A DNA stretch of 15,720 nucleotides from Actinomycetota bacterium (GCA_010032085.1 RGYL01000009.1:1-15720); one strand, 5' to 3'; counted from the first letter of the stretch, positions 7,215 to 14,298 are shown. The notes: a model not told the origin generated them from the sequence alone. Numbers and translations are program-made.

Positions 7215-7819
7215 TTCGTAGCCGTTACAAAATCAAACCAGTTATAGCCAAGTGAATTAATCGCACTTCTCAGCCATGGAAGTGAAAGTCCAATCACATT
7301 TGAACTCTCGCCCTCAATGCTTCTGATAAACGGCGCGCTGATCCCATCAAGTGTGAAACCCCCAGCAACATTTAGTGGCTCGCCCGTATCTACATAAGAG
7401 GCAATCTCGGCGCCACTTAATTTAGCAAAGTGAACTTTTGTGGCTACTACATCACTTATCTCAATCTCTTTCGTCGTATCAATTAGGCAGTGGCCGGTGT
7501 AGAGCACTCCATCGTTGCCACTTAATTGTTCAGCTCGCTTAATCGCTATTTCCCGAGTGAGCGGTTTACCTAGGGACTTTCCCTCAAATTCAAAAGTGGA
7601 ATCACAAGCGATTATTAGCGCGGGGTAGTTGATTAGCTTTCGTACCGTATGTGCCTTAACTATCGCCAGAGCTACAACCATCTCACTCGGTGAAAGCTGG
7701 GCATACCTGGGGTCTTCTTCATCGACACCACTTACTTGTACCTCAATCTCCAAGCCACTTCGTTCCAGCAAACCTCTTCGCGACGGTGAGGCGGAAGCGA
7801 GGACAATTCTGGGCAGCAT
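7211..7819 (-). CDS. maf: Maf-family nucleoside triphosphate pyrophosphatase
   Basis: Cytosolic Maf/HAM1-like fold pyrophosphatase, 202 aa, which hydrolyses non-canonical or excess NTPs to NMP and pyrophosphate. The N-terminal phosphate-binding motif is LASASPSRRGLL (7-18). The acidic active-site segment is ACDSTFEFEGKSLGKP (71-86) with Asp73. YTGH is at 107-110, and GEP...VAGGFTLDG is at 146-159. The ACDS...LGKP and VAGGFTLDG forms resemble mycobacterial Maf more than the enterobacterial ones. It is the first gene of the six-gene minus-strand operon. A TAGAAT hexamer ends 10 bases before its ATG, implying a leader of only a few bases. Confidence 0.92.
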   Translation of the reverse strand: MLPRIVLASASPSRRGLLERSGLEIEVQVSGVDEEDPRYAQLSPSEMVVALAIVKAHTVRKLINYPALIIACDSTFEFEGKSLGKPLTREIAIKRAEQLSGNDGVLYTGHCLIDTTKEIEISDVVATKVHFAKLSGAEIASYVDTGEPLNVAGGFTLDGISAPFIRSIEGESSNVIGLSLPWLRSAINSLGYNWFDFVTATK

Positions 7820-7829
7820 GGAAGTGCGA

Positions 7830-7835
7830 ATTCTA
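7830..7835 (-). promoter_or_regulatory. Candidate -10 hexamer of the maf-deoC operon
   Basis: TAGAAT, 5 of 6 matches to TATAAT, lies 10 bases before the maf ATG on the minus strand. With normal -10 to +1 spacing the leader would be about 3-5 bases. No TTGACA-like -35 is visible; the expected -35 site falls on the opposite gene's -10. Confidence 0.5.
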
Positions 7836-7852
7836 TCTTCTCTATCTTCAGG

Positions 7853-7858
7853 TATCTT
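7853..7858 (+). promoter_or_regulatory. Candidate -10 hexamer giving a leaderless mRNA for the 219-aa gene
   Basis: TATCTT fits TANNNT and ends exactly 6 bases before the ATG at 7865, so transcription would be expected to start at or within a base or two of the start codon. There is no Shine-Dalgarno sequence. Confidence 0.45.
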
Positions 7859-7864
7859 CGCATT

Positions 7865-8524
7865 ATGTCTCAGGCGTTACCGGTCGTCGCTAGTCTCGCG
7901 CAACTTGTCGAAGAGGCAAAGCTTCGATTGGGATTAAAAGCAGAAACAAGAATTATTTCGATAGCTCCGACGCCCGGAGAATTTTTCTCACTCTCCACCG
8001 TGAGAAGTGGTACCGATCAAGTTGTTACTTATCCGTTAGTCCTTCACAAATATCACCGCAATCGCATGTTGACTCTTCCGGCTAGAAAATCTTCGGATTT
8101 TGAGCAGAACCTGCAAGAGATTGTTAATGAAAAAGTGAAGGTTCTCGGGCTCTTTGGTCCAAATACCTTTGCCTTCAATGGCAGGGGCGAATTGATTTCA
8201 ATTCAGGAAGGGCTAGGAGAGGAAGTTCTTTGGAGTGTGACTTTTTCAATTACTTCCGTATTTGAAAACGCACTCCGCGCGGCCCACAAATTGCCTCTAG
8301 GTTCTCCCGAACAATTAGAGGTTAATTGGATATTCGCCCGCTTTGATGCGCCACAACATCTTGATATGCAAACTCCATACCTACATCTCTTTGCACATGA
8401 ACCGAGATATCGAATTCGCAAACTAAGTTCGCATAGCGGATATGTTGCGTTGAGTAACAGTTCTAATTTAGAAGAGGAAGTTATACACGCGATTGATTAT
8501 TTAGAAGGCGTTATTAACGAGTAG
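7865..8524 (+). CDS. Protein of unknown function, 219 aa
   Basis: I do not recognise this protein. It has no signal peptide and no membrane segment, so it is probably cytosolic. It begins with an amphipathic helix (SLAQLVEEAKLRLGL, 10-24). A beta-rich middle part follows, with motifs such as APTPGEFFSLS and GLFGPNTFAFNGRGEL. The C-terminal part is rich in aromatic and His residues (FARFDAPQHLDMQTPYLHLF), and an acidic helix ends the protein (LEEEVIHAIDYLEGVI). The codon usage looks like its neighbours, which argues for a real gene. The start ATG is 6 bases after a TATCTT hexamer. It is divergent from maf (45 bases) and overlaps the end of the convergent UDP-glucose dehydrogenase gene by 11 bases. 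Confidence 0.7.
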   Translation: MSQALPVVASLAQLVEEAKLRLGLKAETRIISIAPTPGEFFSLSTVRSGTDQVVTYPLVLHKYHRNRMLTLPARKSSDFEQNLQEIVNEKVKVLGLFGPNTFAFNGRGELISIQEGLGEEVLWSVTFSITSVFENALRAAHKLPLGSPEQLEVNWIFARFDAPQHLDMQTPYLHLFAHEPRYRIRKLSSHSGYVALSNSSNLEEEVIHAIDYLEGVINE

Positions 8525-9821
8525 AGCGACCGAGGGCGCGGAAATGCCAACCAGCGCGCTCCCAAAGCTCACGATCTAGCGCATTACGGCCATCTATTAT
8601 GTTGGCACGGGAAACTAAAGTCTTGGCTTTTGTTGGATCTATTGTTCGAAACTCTTTCCACTCCGTTAAGTGCAGCACAATCTCAGCTCCACTTAAGCAA
8701 GAGTCAATCGAATCGACATAACTTAGGTTCGGAAAACGTATCTTGGCATTTGCATTTGCCTTCGGATCAAAGACGCTAACGCTTGCACCCGCCTGTGAGA
8801 TCTGATCGGCAATATCAAGAGCTGGGGAATCGCGCACATCATCGCTATCAGGCTTAAAGGCAGCGCCGAGGACTGCGATTTTGCGCCCTTTGAGATCTTC
8901 ATCTAGATCCAAACGGACGAGATCGATCATTCGTTGGCGCGCTCTTAAGTTAATTGAATCAATCTCACGGAGGAATTCGAGAGATTGTTTGGCTCCAAGT
9001 TCTTCGGAGCGAGCCATAAATGCGCGGATATCTTTAGGAAGGCAGCCGCCACCAAATCCGATGCCTGCCTGTAGGAATCTTGAACCTATTCTTGGGTCAT
9101 AACCGATTGCTTTTGCCAGCACAGTCACATCGCCACCGGTTGCTTCACATATCTCAGCCATAGCGTTTATAAAGGAAATTTTCGTTGCTAAGAATGAATT
9201 TGCTGCCACCTTTACTAACTCGGCTGTAGGCAAATCCGCTCTTATCCATGGAACTGCGTTATCTAGCAATGGTTTGTAAGCGACTTTCAAAAGTTCTTCG
9301 GCTCTATCTGAGGTGACGCCGACGACAAGTCGGTTTGGCCGCAAGGTATCTTCGACTGCGAAGCCCTCCCGTAGGAATTCTGGATTCCATGCAAGTTCAG
9401 CTAGAGAACCTAACTCGGCAAGACGTTTTGCCAATCGCGCAGCAGTGCCGACTGGAACGGTGGATTTGCCAACTACCAACGAGCCAGACTTGGCATGAGG
9501 TGCAATCGCATCTACTGCTGCATCCACATATTTCAAATCAGCAGCAAGACTATTTGGCTGTTGTGGTGTGCCCACACAAATAAAATGAATATCGCAATCT
9601 TTTGCATCCGCAAAATCAGTTGAGAATTTGAGTCGACCACTCTTTACTTCTTGTAACAGTAACTCCTCTAGGCCTGGCTCAAAAAAAGGAACCTTTCCAT
9701 CCCTTAGAAGTTCAATCTTCTTCGGATCAACATCAATTCCAATTACTTCAAAACCAAGAGAAGACATTGCAGCGGCATGTGTTGCACCTAGGTAACCAGT
9801 ACCAATTACGGAGAGCTTCAC
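8514..9821 (-). CDS. ugd: UDP-glucose 6-dehydrogenase
   Basis: NAD-dependent cytosolic enzyme, 435 aa, which oxidises UDP-glucose (or a related UDP-sugar) twice to the uronate, a precursor for acidic surface polysaccharides. The Rossmann motif GTGYLG is at 7-12 with the acidic end of strand 2 at IDVD (29-32). Next come GTPQ (84-87), the STVPVGT loop (120-126), NPEFLREG (146-153), Lys204 in ELVKVAANSFLATK, and the nucleophile Cys260 in GFGGGCLPKDI (255-265). The C-terminal Rossmann half begins at GRKIAVLGAAFKPDSDDVRDSP (312 onward). The GTG start at 9821 is 12 bases after the LCP gene stop, so the two genes form an operon. A TAAGGT sequence in that gap could serve as a weak SD (AAGG) or an internal -10. 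Confidence 0.93.
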   Translation of the reverse strand: MKLSVIGTGYLGATHAAAMSSLGFEVIGIDVDPKKIELLRDGKVPFFEPGLEELLLQEVKSGRLKFSTDFADAKDCDIHFICVGTPQQPNSLAADLKYVDAAVDAIAPHAKSGSLVVGKSTVPVGTAARLAKRLAELGSLAELAWNPEFLREGFAVEDTLRPNRLVVGVTSDRAEELLKVAYKPLLDNAVPWIRADLPTAELVKVAANSFLATKISFINAMAEICEATGGDVTVLAKAIGYDPRIGSRFLQAGIGFGGGCLPKDIRAFMARSEELGAKQSLEFLREIDSINLRARQRMIDLVRLDLDEDLKGRKIAVLGAAFKPDSDDVRDSPALDIADQISQAGASVSVFDPKANANAKIRFPNLSYVDSIDSCLSGAEIVLHLTEWKEFRTIDPTKAKTLVSRANIIDGRNALDRELWERAGWHFRALGRSTR

Positions 9822-9833
9822 GCGGGAACCTTA

Positions 9834-10931
9834 CTATTCCTTCGCTTGCTTACATGGGTTATCGCCAGCGCTACTTGTTCCAAACTTATTAACTATCGAA
9901 GGGGAGACGGAGGGTTCGGGTCTTACCTCATCTATAAGGGCGTCATCATTCTTGATTCGCTCAAAGAGTTCTGCTGAAAGAACTGGGTCCCATAAGACTG
10001 CTGCAGAGACGCCATTTTTACTGTAGTTGTAATACTTGAGCGGAATCGTAAGCGTTCGGACATTTGAAGAAGAGAGATTACGGAGCTGCTTACCTAGAGT
10101 AAGTAAGTCGCCCTGGGAAAGATTGCTATCAGTTGTAACGCTGGCGAGTGCAGAGTTAACAAAATCAACTAACTTGATGGGATTTAGTAGCACGCCAGCG
10201 CTGGTTGCTCTGCGCAACATGGCACCTGCAAATTCTTGTTGTCGCTTCATTCGACCAAGATCGCCTAAACCATCGAAAGTTCTTGACCTCACATACTTGA
10301 GTGAATCAACCCCATCCAAGATATGTCGACCAGCGGGAAGAGTGAGGTGGCTCTTTGGATCATTAATGTCTCGCTTAGTGCAAATTTCAATTCCACCTAG
10401 AGCGTCAACCATCCTTACGAAACCGACAAAATTAATTTCTACATAATGATCAATTCGCAGCCCAGACATCTCTTCGAAAGTTTGGATAAGAAGTGGCGCT
10501 CCACCCCAGTTATAAGCAGAATTAATTTTGGAATATGCAGCCCCGACATTTTTGCCAGTATTAATAGATTTGTGTTCTGGGATCAGCGCATAAGAGTCAC
10601 GCGGGATTGAGATGATTGCAGCCTTATCGCGCTTCTTTGAGATGTGAACTAAAAGCATTGTGTCAGATCTCTTGCCTGCGGCAACATCAGTTCCGCCAAC
10701 ACGCAAACGTTTTATTTCTGCACGCGAGAGACCTTCTCTAGTGTCCGAGCCAACAATTAGGTAATTAACGGCGGAAGATTCCTTCTTAGGCCGATTCTCT
10801 AGACCGGAAAAAACATCTAACTTAGGGATGGCCGAAGTAATTCGACCCAGACCCATCCAGGTTATGGCCGAGAGCGCAACGATTGCTACTGAGAGAATGG
10901 TGAAGAATCGAATCGCTCGGGTGGATTTCAC
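9834..10931 (-). CDS. LytR-CpsA-Psr (LCP) family cell-wall glycopolymer transferase
   Basis: Membrane-anchored LCP enzyme that would transfer lipid-linked glycopolymers to peptidoglycan on the outer face of the membrane. A short cytosolic N-terminus is followed by one membrane segment (about 8-28) and an extracytoplasmic LCP domain. Conserved pyrophosphate-binding residues occur in GSDTREG (61-67), KRSDTMLLVHI (87-97) with Arg88 and Asp90, SIPRDSY (108-114) with Arg111, and YVRSR...GDLGRMKRQQEF (213-234). The C-terminal extension of about 130 residues ends in a low-complexity Pro/Ser tail. I chose the GTG at 10931 over the ATG at 11003. The longer form would add 24 uncharacteristic residues before the anchor and overlap the divergent glycosyltransferase gene by 36 bases. 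A TACTCT hexamer ends 6 bases before this GTG. The protein is 365 aa from that start. Confidence 0.9.
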   Translation of the reverse strand: MKSTRAIRFFTILSVAIVALSAITWMGLGRITSAIPKLDVFSGLENRPKKESSAVNYLIVGSDTREGLSRAEIKRLRVGGTDVAAGKRSDTMLLVHISKKRDKAAIISIPRDSYALIPEHKSINTGKNVGAAYSKINSAYNWGGAPLLIQTFEEMSGLRIDHYVEINFVGFVRMVDALGGIEICTKRDINDPKSHLTLPAGRHILDGVDSLKYVRSRTFDGLGDLGRMKRQQEFAGAMLRRATSAGVLLNPIKLVDFVNSALASVTTDSNLSQGDLLTLGKQLRNLSSSNVRTLTIPLKYYNYSKNGVSAAVLWDPVLSAELFERIKNDDALIDEVRPEPSVSPSIVNKFGTSSAGDNPCKQAKE

Positions 10932-10937
10932 TATGCA

Positions 10938-10943
10938 AGAGTA
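10938..10943 (-). promoter_or_regulatory. Candidate -10 hexamer giving a leaderless LCP-ugd mRNA
   Basis: TACTCT (TANNNT class) on the minus strand, followed by exactly 6 bases and then the GTG start at 10931. No Shine-Dalgarno sequence is present, which supports leaderless initiation at this GTG. Confidence 0.45.
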
Positions 10944-10952
10944 ATGAAGCGA

Positions 10953-10958
10953 TAGCGT
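10953..10958 (+). promoter_or_regulatory. Candidate -10 hexamer for the glycosyltransferase gene
   Basis: TAGCGT (TANNNT class) ends 9 bases before the ATG at 10968, implying a leader of about 2-3 bases. It lies in the -35 territory of the divergent LCP promoter. Confidence 0.35.
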
Positions 10959-10967
10959 TCGACTGTT

Positions 10968-11975
10968 ATGTTCGCTGAAAAATTGCCGAGTAATTCCGCC
11001 CACACCTCAAGGGAACCTGCGGTCTCAGTGATACTAACGGTCGTAAATGAAGCGGCCCACTTGCATGAAGCGATTGGTGCAATTTTAAAATCAAATTACG
11101 ACGGTGAAATTGAAATAGCCATTGCAGTTGGGCCCTCTAAGGATGAGACCGAGAAAATTGCGCAATCACTCGCAACTCAAGATAAAAGAATTCAGGTAAT
11201 CGCCAATCCCAGCGGGCGCACTCCGGATGGATTAAATGCTGCACTCGCGGCAACGAAGAATGAGATTGTGGTTCGAATCGATGGTCATTCGGCAATAGAT
11301 TCGAATTACATTAGAGAAGCGGTGAAAATTCTGCGCGAGACCGGATCGGTAAATGTCGGTGGCGTGATGGCAGCCGAAGGAGTAACTCCATTTGAAAAGG
11401 CTGTCGCGCGGGCTATGCGCTCTCTTATTGGAGTAGGCGGATCAAGATTTCACACCGGCGGTAGCGCCAGTAGCGTGGATACTGTTTATCTCGGAGTCTT
11501 CCAACGCAGTGCGCTCCAGAGCGTCGGTGGTTATGACCCACGTTTTACTCGGGCGCAAGATTGGGAACTAAATTTCAGATTACGTAAAGCTGGCGGACAA
11601 GTTTGGTTTGATCCGCGACTACAGGTCACATATAGACCGCGCAGCTCCGCTCGCGCACTCGCTCGACAGTACTTTGAATATGGCAGATGGCGTGCAGCTG
11701 TTTCGCGCTATCACAAGGGAACGGCAAACTTCCGATATTTGGCAGCACCTCTTAATCTCATTCTGCAATTGTCCTGTTTACTCCTAACATTTCTAGCTTC
11801 ACCTTGGTTTCTAATTCCACCAATCAGCTACTTAGTCACTCTGAAAATTTCTTCATTGTTTATTGGAAAGAGCTGGTCCGAACGCGTCCGTCTTCCAATA
11901 GTTCTGATAATCATGCATTTTTCCTGGGGAATTGGTTTCATCACATCACCACGGGGTCTAATTTCCAATTCATAA
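10968..11975 (+). CDS. Family 2 glycosyltransferase with C-terminal membrane segments
   Basis: A 335-aa GT-A-fold glycosyltransferase, probably using a nucleotide sugar on the cytosolic face of the membrane to build an extracellular polysaccharide. The nucleotide-binding start of the fold is VSVILTVVNEAAHL (19-32). The metal-binding acidic motif is IDGH (104-107) in place of a strict DxD. The catalytic base region is QDWELNFRLRKAGG (197-210), and an RW motif occurs at 240-241. Two or three hydrophobic segments (about 261-296 and 309-325) anchor it. The arrangement resembles ExoA-type transferases of exopolysaccharide loci. Neighbouring UDP-glucose dehydrogenase, LCP transferase and a SpoIID-domain protein support an envelope role. 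The donor and acceptor are unknown. The gene is divergent from the LCP gene across 36 bases. Confidence 0.88.
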   Translation: MFAEKLPSNSAHTSREPAVSVILTVVNEAAHLHEAIGAILKSNYDGEIEIAIAVGPSKDETEKIAQSLATQDKRIQVIANPSGRTPDGLNAALAATKNEIVVRIDGHSAIDSNYIREAVKILRETGSVNVGGVMAAEGVTPFEKAVARAMRSLIGVGGSRFHTGGSASSVDTVYLGVFQRSALQSVGGYDPRFTRAQDWELNFRLRKAGGQVWFDPRLQVTYRPRSSARALARQYFEYGRWRAAVSRYHKGTANFRYLAAPLNLILQLSCLLLTFLASPWFLIPPISYLVTLKISSLFIGKSWSERVRLPIVLIIMHFSWGIGFITSPRGLISNS

Positions 11976-11989
11976 CCACTCCGCTCAGG

Positions 11990-11995
11990 TACCCT
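11990..11995 (+). promoter_or_regulatory. Candidate -10 hexamer for the SpoIID-domain gene
   Basis: TACCCT (TANNNT class) lies 10 bases before the ATG at 12006, in the 30-base gap after the glycosyltransferase. A short-leader transcript is possible, but read-through from the upstream gene is equally plausible. Confidence 0.3.
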
Positions 11996-12005
11996 AACAA
12001 TCCTG

Positions 12006-13337
12006 ATGCGCCGCCAAATTAACTTAGTTACATTTCTAATCTCATCTTTACTTATTGGGATTCTCCAACCGGCAGCACGTGCGGAAACTACGATTCCCGC
12101 CTCCTTTGAGTTCCTTGGTTCGGGTTATGGCCATGGCGTAGGAATGAGCCAAATCGGCGCTCGTGGCCAAGCGCTAGAAGGAAAGAGTGCGGCTGAGATT
12201 CTTGGTTATTACTATCCCGGCTCCTCTGTTACACCATTTCCGGATAATCATTTGATTAGAGTGAATATCGCGAACCAAACAAATAATGCATCCATAAATT
12301 CAGAGAAGAACATTGGTGGATTCACGCTCTACCGTGGCGATATTCCAGCAACGGAAAACCCAGAACCTTTTGGCCGATACGACGGTACTGTTACTGCAAC
12401 CTTCACAAACTTTGAAGGGCGCGTTATTCCCTTCTTAACTTCACCGACCGCAAAGTTTGCTCCGATACCGGCACATGAATCATGGACCATCCGCTGGGAA
12501 ACTAGCACTGTTATTGCATTTAAAAGTGGCGATAAGAGTGGTCGCTATAAGTATGGCCAGATCACATTTAAAAGTATAAAAACTCAAGTAACTTCATATC
12601 TTGCGGTAACAACAACTCTCCGGCTTCACGATGAGTATCTCTATGGAATTGGCGAAGTTCCCTCCTCTTGGCCTCCGGCAGCGCTGGAGGCACAAGTAAT
12701 TGCAGCTCGCACTTATGCGTTAAATAAGATTGGAAAAATTCGAACCGAGTGTGATTGCAATATATATAGCACCACTATTGATCAGAATTTTGTGGGCTTT
12801 GCCAAAGAGGATGAGAAAGTTAATCGAATAGATTACGGAATACTCTGGAAAAACGCGGTGAACCGCACCTTTATTGATAGCGATAATTCACTCGTAATCA
12901 CCATCGATGGGAAACCAATAAATGCTTTCTACTTCTCATCCAGCGGCGGAAACACCCAGAACATCAAAGAGGTCTGGGGTTCAGAATTTGCATATCTACT
13001 TGGAGTGCCTGACCCGTGGAGTCTTGATCCCAAAATTAATCCCCGCTACTACGCGTGGAACCGCACTGTTTCCCAAGCGTTAATGGCCCAAACCTTCGCA
13101 TTGCCAAATGTCGTTTCCTACACCGTTGACGCAATCACGAAGACCAACAGCGTACTTGCGATTAGCGCTTACTCCGCTGATGGAAGAAAGAGCACACTCA
13201 CGGGCGAGGTGTTCCGTGCGCGAACTAAATTGCCATCGACTTGGATAAAAAATAATCTCCAGCCCGTAGTTGTCATAGCAATTGTTAGAGAATGTCAGGA
13301 AAACCGATTTTATAAGCGGGTTTTATGCGCAATGTGA
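12006..13337 (+). CDS. Secreted SpoIID/LytB-domain protein
   Basis: Exported 443-aa protein with a signal peptide (residues 1-26, MRRQ, hydrophobic core, cleavage after PAARA). The motif GSGYGHGVGMSQIGARGQA (38-56) followed by AAEILGYYYPG (62-72) is the N-terminal element seen in actinobacterial SpoIID/LytB proteins. The core follows: GEVPSSWP (216-223) with Glu217, AQVIAARTYAL (229-239), and FYFSSSGGNT (308-317). SpoIID enzymes cleave peptidoglycan glycan strands denuded of stem peptides, so remodelling of the wall is the likely role. The domain appears complete at about LPSTWIK (residues 409-415). The remaining 28 residues or so, with a VVVIAIV stretch, look like run-on sequence after a run of six A. 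The gene ends 3 bases before the convergent dapD gene. Confidence 0.87.
   Translation: MRRQINLVTFLISSLLIGILQPAARAETTIPASFEFLGSGYGHGVGMSQIGARGQALEGKSAAEILGYYYPGSSVTPFPDNHLIRVNIANQTNNASINSEKNIGGFTLYRGDIPATENPEPFGRYDGTVTATFTNFEGRVIPFLTSPTAKFAPIPAHESWTIRWETSTVIAFKSGDKSGRYKYGQITFKSIKTQVTSYLAVTTTLRLHDEYLYGIGEVPSSWPPAALEAQVIAARTYALNKIGKIRTECDCNIYSTTIDQNFVGFAKEDEKVNRIDYGILWKNAVNRTFIDSDNSLVITIDGKPINAFYFSSSGGNTQNIKEVWGSEFAYLLGVPDPWSLDPKINPRYYAWNRTVSQALMAQTFALPNVVSYTVDAITKTNSVLAISAYSADGRKSTLTGEVFRARTKLPSTWIKNNLQPVVVIAIVRECQENRFYKRVLCAM
13300..13324. terminator. Weak hairpin that may terminate the convergent SpoIID and dapD genes
   Basis: AAAACCG (13300-13306) and CGGGTTTT (13317-13324) can pair over seven bases with one bulged G around an AT-rich loop. 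The A-start and T-end would allow use from either direction. It lies inside the last codons of the SpoIID gene as read, which is unusual if those codons are real. The stem is short, so confidence is low. Confidence 0.3.
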
Positions 13338-13340
13338 TAT

Positions 13341-14258
13341 TTAATTCGAATGAAGCACGCTATTTAGCCCACCCCATGATCCGCTTCTAGGAAGAGCCTC
13401 AAGCGCACCGCTCTCAGAATTTCTTCTTAGCAGAATCCCATGTGCACCAGAAAGTTCGCGCGCTTTTACAACTTTTCCATCAGGTAATTTAATTTTTGAA
13501 CCTGCGGTTATGTAGGCACCAGCCTCAACTACACAATCATCACCAAGTGAGATTCCCAGTCCAGAATTCGCTCCCAGCAGAGTCTTCTTGCCAATCGAAA
13601 TAACTTCTTTCCCGCCACCACTTAAAGTTCCCATAATCGATGCACCACCACCGATATCACTTCCATCTCCAACGACGACTCCAGCAGATATTCTTCCTTC
13701 GACCATCGAAGCGCCGAGCGTTCCGGCATTGAAATTAACAAATCCTTCATGCATGACTGTGGTGCCTGGAGCTAGATGTGCACCCAGTCTTACGCGATTT
13801 CCATCTGCAATTCGCACGCCTTCAGGAATTACATAGTCGACCATCCGGGGAAATTTATCGATTCCATGCACTACTAGGAATCCATCTCTTGCACGCAAGG
13901 AGTCTGCAACTGAATCAAAACCATCAATCGCACATGGCCCATGGGAAGTCCAGACAACATTGTTCAAAATTGAGAAGATGCCATCTAAGGAAGCACCATG
14001 TGGTTTTATGATTCGATGCGAGAGCAGATGAAGCCTTAAATAAGCATCAGCCACATCTTTTGGCGGCAGAGCCAAATCAATCTCTAACGAGACTATTTCG
14101 CGCTTAACTCGCCGAACAGCATCTACTCCAAGTTGCCCAGAAAGGTCTGGCGCCTTGTTTTCACTTAACTTGCCGAGACCAAGACTCTTGTATCTAACAT
14201 CTAAGACCGCTCCACCTTCAGAGATGTTGGCAATTCCATATCCATACGCGCTGGTCAT
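13341..14258 (-). CDS. dapD: 2,3,4,5-tetrahydropyridine-2,6-dicarboxylate N-succinyltransferase
   Basis: Cytosolic acyltransferase of lysine/meso-diaminopimelate synthesis. It adds succinyl from succinyl-CoA to tetrahydrodipicolinate. The 305-aa sequence closely follows the actinobacterial DapD type (as in M. tuberculosis). It has LHLLSHR (76-82), VVWTSHGPCAIDGF (101-114) and DKFPRMVDYVIPEGVRIAD (134-152). A long left-handed beta-helix of hexapeptide repeats runs from about 146 to 255 (GTTVMHEGFVNFNAGT, GASMVEGRISAGVVVGDG, GGGASIMGTLSGGGK). Glu187 in MVEGR is the likely catalytic glutamate. ARELSG (267-272) precedes the C-terminal tail. A TACCTT hexamer ends 6 bases before the ATG and there is no Shine-Dalgarno site, suggesting a leaderless transcript. 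It is divergent from the LOG gene across 40 bases. Confidence 0.96.
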   Translation of the reverse strand: MTSAYGYGIANISEGGAVLDVRYKSLGLGKLSENKAPDLSGQLGVDAVRRVKREIVSLEIDLALPPKDVADAYLRLHLLSHRIIKPHGASLDGIFSILNNVVWTSHGPCAIDGFDSVADSLRARDGFLVVHGIDKFPRMVDYVIPEGVRIADGNRVRLGAHLAPGTTVMHEGFVNFNAGTLGASMVEGRISAGVVVGDGSDIGGGASIMGTLSGGGKEVISIGKKTLLGANSGLGISLGDDCVVEAGAYITAGSKIKLPDGKVVKARELSGAHGILLRRNSESGALEALPRSGSWGGLNSVLHSN

Positions 14259-14264
14259 GCGCCA

Positions 14265-14270
14265 AAGGTA
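14265..14270 (-). promoter_or_regulatory. Candidate -10 hexamer giving a leaderless dapD mRNA
   Basis: TACCTT (TANNNT class) on the minus strand, then exactly 6 bases before the ATG at 14258. Its expected -35 position falls on the divergent gene's leader. Confidence 0.45.
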
Positions 14271-14281
14271 CCAACTTCACT

Positions 14282-14287
14282 TACTCT
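14282..14287 (+). promoter_or_regulatory. Candidate -10 hexamer for the LOG-family gene, within a palindrome
   Basis: TACTCT (TANNNT class), 11 bases before the ATG at 14299. It overlaps the perfect 10-bp palindrome ACTCTAGAGT (14283-14292), which could be a repressor site. Confidence 0.35.
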
Positions 14288-14298
14288 AGAGTGCGCTG

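Noticed and set aside
10932..11003. Upstream extension of the LCP gene to an ATG at 11003
   Set aside because: It would overlap the divergent glycosyltransferase coding region and put a non-conserved 24-residue leader before the membrane anchor. The GTG at 10931 is spaced correctly from a -10 hexamer.
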